Assembly (NCBI RefSeq): GCF_000427885.1
Contig: NZ_ATYW01000024.1
Coordinates: 17,338-81,337, forward strand
Reading direction: 5' to 3'
DNA length: 64,000 nt
Source: Glycomyces tenuis DSM 44171
Lineage (GTDB): Bacteria; Actinomycetota; Actinomycetes; Mycobacteriales; Micromonosporaceae
A model generated the notes under the pieces. The model saw only the letters and a list, made by a program, of their open reading frames with translations. It ran no database searches and was not told where the DNA came from. Each line of letters opens with the position of its first letter. Within the stretch, counting starts at the first letter, position 1. Positions 44,723-53,262 of the stretch are shown in pieces. The translations under genes and the position numbers were made by a program.

Positions 44723-45169
44723 ATGCAGTCCACGAGGATCGAGCGCGCCGGCGCACGGGACGCGGACCGCCTGACCGCCCTCGTCCAGTCGTCCGGTGCC
44801 TACCGGGGCAGGTACTACTCCATCATCGACGGCTACCGCCTGGCCCCCGAGTACGTCGAACACCACCAGGTCTTCATGTCCCTCGACGCCGCCGGAGACC
44901 TTCTCGGCTTCTACGCGCTCGTCCTCGACCCGCCCGAGCTGGACCTGGCGTTCGTCGCCGACCACGCCCAGGGCATGGGGGTCGGGCGGCGCCTGGTGGA
45001 GCACATGATCGCCCGCGCGAGGGCCTTCGGCCTGCGCGAGGTGCGGGTGGTCTCCCATCCCCCGGCCGAGCAGTTCTACCGCCGGCTCGGCGCCGAGCCG
45101 GTCGGCACGGTCCCGCCCTCGCCGCCGGAGATCGGCTGGGAGCGCCCCGAGCTGCGGTTCACGATCTGA
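44723..45169 (+). CDS. GNAT-family N-acetyltransferase
   Basis: 148 aa. The acetyl-CoA loop is in HAQGMGVGRRLVEHMIARAR (near 85-102, Q/R-x-x-G-x-G/A pattern), preceded by DLAFVADHA and followed by VVSHPPAEQFYRRLGAEPVG. Substrate unknown. The promoter lies directly upstream with no room for a ribosome site. Confidence 0.9.
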   Translation: MQSTRIERAGARDADRLTALVQSSGAYRGRYYSIIDGYRLAPEYVEHHQVFMSLDAAGDLLGFYALVLDPPELDLAFVADHAQGMGVGRRLVEHMIARARAFGLREVRVVSHPPAEQFYRRLGAEPVGTVPPSPPEIGWERPELRFTI

Positions 45170-45250
45170 GATCGAGGCCGCCGGGCGGACCGGGCGCTGC
45201 ATTAGACTCGGCGGGCGCACATCGGCAACCGACGCCCGCGGAGTGGTGAA

Positions 45251-46243
45251 TTGGCACGATCGGCATTGATCACCGGCATCACCGGTCAGGACGGGTCGTA
45301 CCTGACCGAGCTGCTGCTGTCCAAGGGCTACGAGGTCCACGGGATCGTCCGGCACACCTCGTCGCTGATCGCCAACACGACCCGGTTGGACGCGGTCTAC
45401 CAGGACCCGCACGAGTCGGGGCGGCGGCTCTTCCTCCACAAGGGCGATGTGACCGATGCCGGCCTCATGGTCAACCTCGTCCGCGACATCGCGCCCGACG
45501 AGATCTACAACCTCGCCGCGCAGAGCCACGTCCGGGTCAGCTTCGACCTGCCCGAGTACACCGCGAACGTCACCGCGCTCGGCGCGGTCCGGCTGCTGGA
45601 GGCCGTCCGCGCCTCGGGGATCGACACCCGGATCTACCAGGCCTCGTCCTCCGAGATGTTCGGCCTGACCACCCCGCCGCAGGACGAGACGGCCCCGTTC
45701 CATCCCAGGAGCCCCTACGGTGTGGCGAAGCTGTACGCGCACTGGGCGACGGTGAACTACCGCGAGTCCTACGGGATGTTCGCCGCGAGCGGGATCGCGT
45801 TCAACCACGAGAGCCCCCGCCGCGGCGAGACGTTCGTGACCCGCAAGATCACCAGAGCGGTCGCCCGCATCGCGGCCGGGATCGAGAAGAAGGTCTACCT
45901 GGGGAATCTCGACGCGGTCCGGGACTGGGGCTACGCGCCCGAGTACGCCGAGGCGATGTGGCTGATGCTCCAGCGGTCCGAGCCGGTCGACTACGTCGTC
46001 GCCACCGGGCGGCCCGCGACCGTCCGCGACTTCGCGGAGGCGGCGTTCGCGCACGCCGGACTCGACTGGCGCGACCACGTCGAACACGACGACCGCTACG
46101 AGCGGCCCGCCGAGGTGCCCGAGCTCATCGGGAATCCCGCCAAGATCGGGCGCGAGGCCGGCTGGGCGGCCAAGGTGCACTGGGACGAGTTGGCGCGCAT
46201 CATGGTCGACGCCGACCGCGCCGCTCTGCGCATGGACGCGTGA
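45251..46243 (+). CDS. gmd: GDP-mannose 4,6-dehydratase
   Basis: 330 aa extended short-chain dehydrogenase that converts GDP-mannose to GDP-4-keto-6-deoxymannose, a precursor of fucose, rhamnose or related sugars. The NADP motif is [37 protein letters not shown] and [12 protein letters not shown] (the catalytic YxxxK) and [16 protein letters not shown] are typical of GMD. The TTG start has GGAG 7 nt upstream. No further deoxysugar genes are adjacent, so the later steps must be elsewhere. Confidence 0.95.
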   Translation: MARSALITGITGQDGSYLTELLLSKGYEVHGIVRHTSSLIANTTRLDAVYQDPHESGRRLFLHKGDVTDAGLMVNLVRDIAPDEIYNLAAQSHVRVSFDLPEYTANVTALGAVRLLEAVRASGIDTRIYQASSSEMFGLTTPPQDETAPFHPRSPYGVAKLYAHWATVNYRESYGMFAASGIAFNHESPRRGETFVTRKITRAVARIAAGIEKKVYLGNLDAVRDWGYAPEYAEAMWLMLQRSEPVDYVVATGRPATVRDFAEAAFAHAGLDWRDHVEHDDRYERPAEVPELIGNPAKIGREAGWAAKVHWDELARIMVDADRAALRMDA

Positions 46244-46296
46244 CGGTTCGAACATATCGGGCCTCGCGGCCCGCGCGGGTGGATACGATCGCGGGC

Positions 46297-47133
46297 ATGA
46301 CTGATCTCAGCGCACCGATCCGACTAGGCGACGGCGTCTCCATCCCCCGTCTCGGCTACGGGACCTACAAGGTCGGCGACGAGGAGGCCCGCCGGGCCGT
46401 CGAGACGGCGCTGGAGCTGGGGTACCGGCTGGTGGACACCGCCGAGATGTACGGCAACGAGGCGGGCGTCGGGGACGCGATCGCCGCCTCCGGCATCCCG
46501 CGCGGGCAGATCTTCCTGACCACGAAGGTCTGGAACGACCACCACGGCCGCGACCGGGCGCGGGCGGCCCTGGAGGCCTCGCTGGAGCGCCTCGGCACCG
46601 ACTACCTGGACCTGTACCTCATCCACTGGCCGTCCCCGAAGCAGGGCCTGTACGTCGAGACCTTCCGGGCGCTGCTCGAGGCGAAGGAGGAGGGCCTGAT
46701 CCGCTCGGCGGGGGTGTCGAACTTCCTGCCCGAGCACCTCGAACGGGTCCACGAGGCGACCGGCGTGTGGCCGTCGGTCAACCAGGTCGAGCTGCACCCG
46801 TACTTCGGCCAGCCCCAGCTGCGGGCCTGGCACGCCGAGCGGGGCATCGCGACCGAGTCGTGGGGGCCGCTGGGCCAGCGCACCGGCTCGGTGCTCCACG
46901 AGGACGCCGTGGTCGAGGCGGCCTCGGCGCACGGGAAGACGGCCGCGCAGGTGATCATCCGCTGGCACCTCCAGCGCGGCTGCGTGGTGATCCCGAAGTC
47001 GTCCCACGCCGAGCGGATCGCCGAGAACCTCGCCGTGTTCGACTTCGCGCTCACCGAGGACGAGCTGGACCGGATCGACGGCCTGGACACCGGCAGGCGC
47101 CAGGGCATCGACCCCGGAAGCGGCGAGCGCTGA
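46297..47133 (+). CDS. Aldo/keto reductase
   Basis: 278 aa TIM-barrel NADPH oxidoreductase. The catalytic tetrad is visible as Asp and Tyr in VDTAEMYGNEAGVG, Lys in FLTTKVW, and His in LIHWPSP. The NADPH site near the C-terminus is VVIPKSSHAERIAENL. It is close to the 2,5-diketogluconate reductase type. TACGAT lies 7 nt before the ATG, so a leaderless mRNA is likely. It is 4 nt from the next gene and may be co-transcribed with it. Confidence 0.93.
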   Translation: MTDLSAPIRLGDGVSIPRLGYGTYKVGDEEARRAVETALELGYRLVDTAEMYGNEAGVGDAIAASGIPRGQIFLTTKVWNDHHGRDRARAALEASLERLGTDYLDLYLIHWPSPKQGLYVETFRALLEAKEEGLIRSAGVSNFLPEHLERVHEATGVWPSVNQVELHPYFGQPQLRAWHAERGIATESWGPLGQRTGSVLHEDAVVEAASAHGKTAAQVIIRWHLQRGCVVIPKSSHAERIAENLAVFDFALTEDELDRIDGLDTGRRQGIDPGSGER

Positions 47134-47137
47134 ACGC

Positions 47138-47839
47138 ATGGACACCCCGCTGATCGTGCTGGTGCACAGCCCGCTGACGGGGCCGTCGGCGTGGGAGCCG
47201 GTGGCCGATTCGCTGCAGAGGCGCGGCGCCTCGGTCGCCGTGCCGACGCTCGAGGGCGCCTTCGAGGCGGGCCCGCCGTACCATCCGGCGGTCGCGGCCG
47301 CGGTCGGTCGCCGACTCGCCGAGGTGGGGGGCGGCCGGGCGGTGACGCTGGTGGCGCACAGCGGCGCGGGCGCGCTGCTTCCGGCCATCGCAGCGGCCGT
47401 TCCACGGGTGGGCGGCGCGGTGTTCGTCGATGCGCTGCTGCCCCATCCCGGTGCGACCTGGTTCGACACGGTCCCGCCGCCGATGCGCGAGCGGCTGCTC
47501 GAGTTGGCCGAGGGCGAACGACTGCCGAAGTGGAGCGACTGGTTCCCGCCCGAGGTGGTGGCGGGGCTCCTGCCCGACCCCGAGCGACGAGGGCGGTTCA
47601 TCGCGGAGCTGCCGCGGGTGCCGCTGGCCTATTTCCGGGAGACGGCACCCGATCCGAAGGCGTGGCCGCCCGAGCGCTGTGCCTATCTGCGGCTGAGCGA
47701 GGCCTATGGCGAGCAGGCCGCCGAGGCGAAGCGGCGGGGCTGGCCGGTTCGCTCCCTCGACGGCGACCACCTGGCGATCATGACCCGGCCCGAGCCGGTG
47801 GCCGAGCTGCTCACCGAGCTCATCGACGACCGGCGCTGA
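47138..47839 (+). CDS. Alpha/beta hydrolase
   Basis: 233 aa. The fold opens with IVLVHSPLTGPSAWEPVAD. The nucleophile elbow is LVAHSGAGALLP (HSGAG near 75), and an Asp/His pair in SLDGDHLAIMTRPEPV lies near the end. It overlaps no neighbour, but starts 4 nt after the aldo/keto reductase stop. It belongs to a loosely defined group of actinobacterial hydrolases of unknown substrate. Confidence 0.85.
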   Translation: MDTPLIVLVHSPLTGPSAWEPVADSLQRRGASVAVPTLEGAFEAGPPYHPAVAAAVGRRLAEVGGGRAVTLVAHSGAGALLPAIAAAVPRVGGAVFVDALLPHPGATWFDTVPPPMRERLLELAEGERLPKWSDWFPPEVVAGLLPDPERRGRFIAELPRVPLAYFRETAPDPKAWPPERCAYLRLSEAYGEQAAEAKRRGWPVRSLDGDHLAIMTRPEPVAELLTELIDDRR

Positions 47840-47848
47840 GGGGCGAGC

Positions 47849-48469
47849 TCAACCGATGCCGTGGCGGACGGCCCACAGGGCCGCCTGGGTGCGGTCGGCG
47901 ACGTTGATGCGGCGCAGCAGGTTCGTCACGTGCGTCTTCACCGTCTTCTCCGAGACGCCGAGGGCCCTGGCGATCTGGCGGTTGGTCTGGCCTCTGGCGA
48001 TGAGGCCGAGGACCTGGCTCTCGCGCGGGGTCAGCTCGGGGGCCGCCGAGGCGCCGCCGGAGGCCATGAGGCCGCGCACCGCCGCGGGCGAGAACAGCGT
48101 CTGCCCGGCGTGGACGGTCCGGATCGCCGCGGCCAGGGCGTCGGGGTCGATGTCCTTGTACACGAACCCGGCCGCGCCCGCCTCGATCGCCGCGGGCACC
48201 CGCTCGCCCTCGGTGGCCGAGGTCAGCACCAGCACGCGCGGCCCCTCGCCGCCGAGCCGCTCCAGGACGGCCTGGCCGTCGGTGCCGGGCATCTTGAGGT
48301 CGAGGAGCACCACGTCGGGCCCGGCCTCGGCGATCGCGGCCAGGGCCTCCTCGCCGTCGCCGGCCTCCGCGACGACGTCGAAGTCCTCTTCGAGCTCGAG
48401 GTAGCCGCGCAGGCCCCGGCGGACGACCGGGTGGTCGTCGACGAGGAGCAGCCGGATGGGATCGGTCAT
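47849..48469 (-). CDS. NarL/FixJ-family response regulator
   Basis: 206 aa. Receiver domain with LLLVDDHPVVRRGL, phospho-acceptor Asp in VVLLDLKMPGTDG (near 55) and Lys in GFVYKDID. A LuxR-type DNA-binding domain follows (ELTPRESQVLGLIARGQTNR, then SEKTVKTHVTNLL). The ATG overlaps the histidine kinase stop by 4 nt. Together they form one two-component system, convergent with the hydrolase gene 9 nt away. Confidence 0.95.
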   Translation of the reverse strand: MTDPIRLLLVDDHPVVRRGLRGYLELEEDFDVVAEAGDGEEALAAIAEAGPDVVLLDLKMPGTDGQAVLERLGGEGPRVLVLTSATEGERVPAAIEAGAAGFVYKDIDPDALAAAIRTVHAGQTLFSPAAVRGLMASGGASAAPELTPRESQVLGLIARGQTNRQIARALGVSEKTVKTHVTNLLRRINVADRTQAALWAVRHGIG

Positions 48470-49584
48470 GTCGCGAGCTCCAAGGTGATGACGGTGCCCT
48501 CGCCGGGGGCGGTGGTGAGGAGGAGGTCGCCGCCGATGGCCTTGGCGCGCTCGCGCATCGACAGCAGGCCGAGGCCGCGCGTGGCGGCCTCGTCGGCGTC
48601 GAAGCCGGCACCGTCGTCGGCGACGACGACGCGTTCGGAGCCGACGGTCACGCACACACGCCGGGCGCGGGCGTGGCGGAAGGCGTTGCCGAGCGCCTCC
48701 TGGACGAGGCGCAGGACCTCTACTTCGCACTCTCGGGAGAGGTCGACCGGGGATTCGGCGGTGAAGGTGACCTCGGTGTCGTGCAGGCGGTCGAGCAGGG
48801 CGACGTGGCGGCGCAGCGTCTCCACCAGGCCGTGGGCGTCCAGGTCGGCCGGGCGCAACTCGACGATGACGCCCCGCAGCTCGGCGATGGCGTCGGCGGC
48901 GAGGGCCTCGACTTCGCACAGGCGCTTGGAGGCCTCGGCCGGGGCGGTGTCGACCAGCTTCGCCGCCGCTCGGGCCGACAGACGCAGGGAGAACAGGCGC
49001 TGCATGACCGCGTCGTGGAGTTCGCGGGCGAGCCGGTTGCGCTCCTCGACGACGGTCAGCTCCCGGCTGCGCTCGTACAGCCGCGCGTTGGTGAGCGCGA
49101 TCGCCGCGTGCGAGGCGATCAGCTCGATCAGCTCGACGTCGCCCTCGGTGAACTCGGGGCCGCCGAGGTCGTTGGTGAGCACCACGATGCCCATGGTGCG
49201 CTCGACGTCGCGGATGGGCACGCCGAGCAGCGCCGCCATCTTCGGGTGGGCCTTGGGCCACCACCGGTAGCGCGGGTCCCGGCGCAGGTCGGGCAGGCGG
49301 ATCGGCTCGGTCTCGGTGAGGATCGCGGCCAGCATCCCGTGCTGGCGGGGCAGCGGCCCGATCTTGAGCCGCTGCTCCTCGTCGATGCCGTCGGTGATGA
49401 ACTCGGCGAAGCCGCCGGCGTCGTCGGGGATGCCGATCGCGGCGTAGTCGGCGCCCACGAGGCGCCGGGCCGAGGAGACGATCACCTCGAGCACCTGCGC
49501 TACCGACAGGTGGCGGGTGATCGCCCCGACGGCCTCCGACACCTCGTGCAGCAGCGCGGTGGAGTCCGGGTCCGATGCGGTCAC
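48466..49584 (-). CDS. GAF-domain sensor histidine kinase, HisKA_3 type
   Basis: 372 aa, no membrane segment. A GAF domain (about 25-165, with VGADYAAIGIPDD) precedes a HisKA_3 dimerisation domain with the phospho-acceptor His in LARELHDAVMQRLFSLRL, and a HATPase_c domain (LVQEALGNAFRHA, VVADDGAGFD, GLGLLSMRERA). It resembles the DevS/DosT class but with one GAF domain, and I cannot tell whether it binds heme. The GTG start directly abuts GGAGGA, so spacing is unusual. Confidence 0.93.
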   Translation of the reverse strand: MTASDPDSTALLHEVSEAVGAITRHLSVAQVLEVIVSSARRLVGADYAAIGIPDDAGGFAEFITDGIDEEQRLKIGPLPRQHGMLAAILTETEPIRLPDLRRDPRYRWWPKAHPKMAALLGVPIRDVERTMGIVVLTNDLGGPEFTEGDVELIELIASHAAIALTNARLYERSRELTVVEERNRLARELHDAVMQRLFSLRLSARAAAKLVDTAPAEASKRLCEVEALAADAIAELRGVIVELRPADLDAHGLVETLRRHVALLDRLHDTEVTFTAESPVDLSRECEVEVLRLVQEALGNAFRHARARRVCVTVGSERVVVADDGAGFDADEAATRGLGLLSMRERAKAIGGDLLLTTAPGEGTVITLELAT

Positions 49585-49707
49585 TCCTCCAACCTAGTCG
49601 AAACCGGTGACCGCGCACTCGGACGCTGGTCTTAGGACCTGCGGTGCAGGACCGACCGCGACTTCGGCCCGATGACACGGCCGCCGCCCGTCCATAGCGT
49701 CGGAGGC

Positions 49708-50418
49708 ATGAACAGCAACACTCTTGCAAACGGGACAGCACGCACCGCCGTCATCACCGGCGCCTCGGCCGGGCTCGGCCGGGCGCTCGCCGAACGACTC
49801 GCCGCCGACGGCTGGGACCTGGTCCTGACCGCGCGCGGCGCGGACCGGCTGGCCGAGGTCGCCGGGCGGCTCGGCGCGAAGCACCTCGCGGGCGACATCG
49901 CCGACGCCGCCCACCGCGAGCGGCTGATCGCACTGGCCGAAGGCCGGATCGACCTGCTCGTCAACAACGCCTCGACGCTGGGGCAGACGCCGCTGCCGGA
50001 GCTCGGCGAGGCCGATCTGGGAGCCTGGCCGCGCCTGTTCGACGTGAACATGCGCGCGCCGATCGCCCTGGCCCAGCTGGCGCTGCCGTCGCTGCGGGAG
50101 CGGCGCGGCGCGATCGTCAACATCACCTCCGACGCCGCCACCGGGCCGTACGCCACGTGGGGCCCGTACGGGGCGACGAAGGCCGCGCTCGACCAGCTGT
50201 CGAACGTCCTGGCCGCCGAGGAGCCGGAGATCGCCGTCTGGTCGGTCGACCCCGGCGAGATGCACACCAGGATGCTCGCCGACGCCGTCGGCGAGGCCGA
50301 CGCATGGCAGGCCCCACCGCCCGGTCAGGCCGCCGAGGCGATCGCCCGGATCGTCGCCGCCCGGCCCGACAGCGGCCGGATCGAGGCCCGGAGTTTCCAG
50401 GGAGTGACGGCGGGATGA
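49708..50418 (+). CDS. Short-chain dehydrogenase/reductase
   Basis: 236 aa classical SDR. The cofactor motif is ITGASAGLGRALAERLA, and LLVNNAS is near residue 85. The catalytic Ser lies in NITSDAA, with Tyr and Lys in WGPYGATKAALDQLS. The ATG follows GGAGG by one base in GGAGGCATG, so a leaderless or poorly spaced start is possible. Its stop overlaps the start of the QueA-family gene by 4 nt, implying linked functions. Confidence 0.93.
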   Translation: MNSNTLANGTARTAVITGASAGLGRALAERLAADGWDLVLTARGADRLAEVAGRLGAKHLAGDIADAAHRERLIALAEGRIDLLVNNASTLGQTPLPELGEADLGAWPRLFDVNMRAPIALAQLALPSLRERRGAIVNITSDAATGPYATWGPYGATKAALDQLSNVLAAEEPEIAVWSVDPGEMHTRMLADAVGEADAWQAPPPGQAAEAIARIVAARPDSGRIEARSFQGVTAG

Positions 50419-51425
50419 GCACGACATTGACCTCCCCGTTCGCGTTCGCCCTGGACGCGGCGCTGGAGGCTCGCGAACCGGCCGAGGTGCGCGGCGCCTC
50501 GCGCTCGGACGTGCGGATGCTGGTCACCGACAAGGCGGCCGGCGCGATCGCTCACCACCGTTTCGGCGAGCTGCCGGCGCTCATCCGCCCCGGCGACCTG
50601 CTGGTGGTCAACAACTCCACGACGCTCCCGGCGTCGGTGCCGACGAAGCACGGATGGCGGGTCCACTTCTCCTCGAGCCGGCCCGACGGGTCCTGGCTGG
50701 TGGAGCTGCGCGACGGCCCCGGGCCGTACCTCGGCGAGGTGCCGGACGGGAGGGTCCGCCTGCCCGGCGGGGCGGTGCTGCGGCTCGAGGAGCGGTTCGG
50801 CAAACGGCTGTGGGTGACCAGGCCGCCGTTCGGCTCGGTGCCCGAATACCTGGCGCGCCACGGCAAGCCGATCAGGTACTCCTACATCGACCGGGACTGG
50901 CCGGTGTCGGCCTACCAGACGGCGTTCGCGACGGTGCCCGGCTCGGCCGAGATGCCGAGCGCGGCGCGGCCGTTCACGCCCGAGATCGTGACGCGGCTGG
51001 TCTCGGCCGGGGTGGGGATCGTCCCGATCACCCTGCACACCGGCGTGGCCTCGCTGGAGAGCGACGAGGACCCCTACCCGGAGTGGTTCGAGGTCGGCGA
51101 GTACACCGCGCGGGCGGTGAACGCCGCGAAGGCGTCCGGCGGGAGGGTGATCGCGGTCGGCACGACGGTGGTGCGGGCCTTGGAGAGCGCGGTGCGGCAC
51201 GGCGGCGTCGAGGCCGCCTCGGGCCACACCGGGCGGATCGTCTCCCCCGCCGAACCGCCCGAAGTGGTGGACGGCCTCTTGACCGGCTTCCACGAGCCGC
51301 GCTCGACGCACCTGTCGATGCTGGAGGCCCTGTGCGACACCGAACTGCTGCGCGAGTCCTACGAGGCCGCCATCGAGGCGCGCTACCTGTGGCACGAGTT
51401 CGGCGACGTCCACCTCATCGCGTGA
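50415..51425 (+). CDS. queA: QueA-family S-adenosylmethionine:tRNA ribosyltransferase-isomerase-like protein
   Basis: 336 aa. Family blocks include RLLV-like VRMLVTDKAAGAIAHHRF, GDLLVVNNSTTLPAS, YQTAFATVPGSAEMPSAARPFT, ITLHTGVAS, TARAVNAAKASGGRVIAVGTTVVRALES and the C-terminal FHEPRSTHLSMLEAL. True QueA acts late in queuosine synthesis. Here the usual YDLP start is absent and the partner is a dehydrogenase, so this may be one of the divergent actinobacterial paralogues with another substrate. No other queuosine genes are in the window. Confidence 0.85.
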   Translation: MSTTLTSPFAFALDAALEAREPAEVRGASRSDVRMLVTDKAAGAIAHHRFGELPALIRPGDLLVVNNSTTLPASVPTKHGWRVHFSSSRPDGSWLVELRDGPGPYLGEVPDGRVRLPGGAVLRLEERFGKRLWVTRPPFGSVPEYLARHGKPIRYSYIDRDWPVSAYQTAFATVPGSAEMPSAARPFTPEIVTRLVSAGVGIVPITLHTGVASLESDEDPYPEWFEVGEYTARAVNAAKASGGRVIAVGTTVVRALESAVRHGGVEAASGHTGRIVSPAEPPEVVDGLLTGFHEPRSTHLSMLEALCDTELLRESYEAAIEARYLWHEFGDVHLIA

Positions 51426-51441
51426 GCCTCCCTCCGAGGGC

Positions 51442-52278
51442 TCAGTCGACGTAGATGTCGGGCTGGAAGTCGGTCTGGCCGGGCACGACGGCGTACCCGG
51501 ACAGGTCCGTGACCCCTTCGGCGGCGAGCACGTCCTCGACCAGGACCGCGTTGCCGGTGTAGGCGACCGGGTCCTTGGCGAGGATCGCCAGCGCGGCGTC
51601 GGCGACGATCTCGGGGCGGCGGCTGCGCTCGATCATGGGCCGCCCCCCGAGCGCGAACTCGACCGCGGCGGTGGCGATGGTGGTCGCCGGCCACAGGCAG
51701 TTGGCGGCCACGCCGGGCTCGCTCTGCGCGGCGCCGAGGGTCATGATCGTCATGCCGTACTTGGTGGCCGTGTAGGGGCCGCCGTCGAACCACTTCGGGT
51801 CGGTGTTCAGCGGCGGGGCGACGGTGAGCAGGTGGGCGTGGTCGGATTCGCGCAGGTGGGGCAGGGCCGCCGAGATGGTCGCGAAGGTGCCGCGCAGGTT
51901 GACCTGCGAGATGAGGTCGAACTTCTTGAGGCTCATCTCCCCTACGGGGGCGAGGTCGAGCGCGGAGGCGTTGTTGACGCAGATGTCGAGGCCGCCGAAG
52001 TCGGCCGCGGCGCGGTCGACGGCCTCGGTGACGGCTTCGGCGTCGCGCAGGTCGCCGACGAGCGGGAGGGCCCGGCCGCCCGCCCGCTCGATCTCGGCGG
52101 CGGTCTCGTAGACCGTGCCGGGGAGTTTCGGGTGCGGTTCGCCGGTCTTGGCGAACAGGGCGACCTTGGCCCCGGCCGCGCCGAGCGCGACGGCGATGGC
52201 CTGGCCGATGCCGCGGCTGGCGCCGGTGACGAAGGCGGCCCGCCCGGCGAGGGGGTGGTCGTTGACGGCTGGCTCCAT
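51442..52278 (-). CDS. Short-chain dehydrogenase (HSDL2-like)
   Basis: 278 aa. ATG with GGAGG 7 nt upstream. The cofactor site is AAFVTGASRGIGQAIAVALG and CVNNASALDL is near residue 92. The active site is PYTATKYGMTIMT, preceded by LLTVAPPLNTDPKWFDGG. NADP-binding FAKTGEPHPKLPGTVYE is characteristic of hydroxysteroid dehydrogenase-like 2 relatives. Convergent with the QueA-family gene (16-nt gap). Substrate unknown. Confidence 0.92.
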   Translation of the reverse strand: MEPAVNDHPLAGRAAFVTGASRGIGQAIAVALGAAGAKVALFAKTGEPHPKLPGTVYETAAEIERAGGRALPLVGDLRDAEAVTEAVDRAAADFGGLDICVNNASALDLAPVGEMSLKKFDLISQVNLRGTFATISAALPHLRESDHAHLLTVAPPLNTDPKWFDGGPYTATKYGMTIMTLGAAQSEPGVAANCLWPATTIATAAVEFALGGRPMIERSRRPEIVADAALAILAKDPVAYTGNAVLVEDVLAAEGVTDLSGYAVVPGQTDFQPDIYVD

Positions 52279-52497
52279 TGCTCTGCCTCCAGGTCGATCG
52301 GTGGACACCGAATACTACTAACGGGTAACTTACAGGCCGGGCGGGCCCGGCGCCACCCCGACTCGCCGCGTGGCTGAACGGAAGCTGGGAGCCGCTCCAG
52401 AAGTGCCGTGGAAACGGCCGCGAGCCCTACACGCCCGCCTCCGGCTGCAATAAGCTGGCCGGGCGCCCGAGCGGGCGCGAGTCAGACGGGAGCGGTG

Positions 52498-53259
52498 ATG
52501 TCTTCGAGCAGTGGGCCCGCCGGGGCCACACCTCCAGAGGTGCCGCTCCGGTCGGACGGGTCCCCGGCGCGGCTCCTCGTCGTCGACGATGAGGAGAGCC
52601 TGGCGGACCTGCTGGTCGAGGCGCTCTCCTTCCAGGGGTACGAGGTCACCTCGGCCGCGTCCGGCACCGCCGCGCTGGCGGCTGTCGAGGAGTCCAGGCC
52701 GGACCTGATCATCCTGGACGTCAACATGCCCGGCCTCGACGGCTTCGGCGTCGCCGACCGGCTCCGCTCCAGTGGCGACAAGACCCCGATCATCTTCCTG
52801 ACCGCCCGCACCACCCCCGACGACCTTCGCGAGGGCTTCGGCTCGGGCGGCGACGACTACCTGATGAAGCCGTTCCGGCTCGAGGAGCTGTCGCTGCGCG
52901 TCTCGGCGGTCCTGCGGCGCACGCTCGGTACCGACAAGGGCGAGGGGCGCGCCGACGACACCGTGGCCGTCGCCGACCTCAGCCTCGATCTCGCCGCCCA
53001 CCGGGTGACCAGGGCCGGCAAGGCGGTCGACCTCTCCCCCACCGAGTTCCGCCTGCTGCGCTACCTCGCGGCCAACGCCGGGCGCGTGGTGTCCAAGCAG
53101 GAGCTGCTCAAGCAGGTGTGGAACTACGACTTCGACACCGAGTCCAGCCTGGCCGAGACGTACGTGTTCTACCTGCGCCGCAAGCTCGACAAGCTCGGTC
53201 CCAGGCTCATCCACACGGTTCGGGGCGTGGGCTACATGCTGCGCCCGCCCAGGGAGTAG
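52498..53259 (+). CDS. OmpR-family response regulator
   Basis: 253 aa. About 25 disordered residues precede the receiver domain (RLLVVDDEESLADLL; Asp in LIILDVNMPGLDG; Lys in DYLMKPFRLEEL). A winged-helix DNA-binding domain follows (VDLSPTEFRLLRYLA to VRGVGYMLRPP). It resembles TcrA/PrrA-type regulators. Four nucleotides separate its stop from the kinase start, so the pair is one operon. Confidence 0.95.
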   Translation: MSSSSGPAGATPPEVPLRSDGSPARLLVVDDEESLADLLVEALSFQGYEVTSAASGTAALAAVEESRPDLIILDVNMPGLDGFGVADRLRSSGDKTPIIFLTARTTPDDLREGFGSGGDDYLMKPFRLEELSLRVSAVLRRTLGTDKGEGRADDTVAVADLSLDLAAHRVTRAGKAVDLSPTEFRLLRYLAANAGRVVSKQELLKQVWNYDFDTESSLAETYVFYLRRKLDKLGPRLIHTVRGVGYMLRPPRE

Positions 53260-53262
53260 GCC

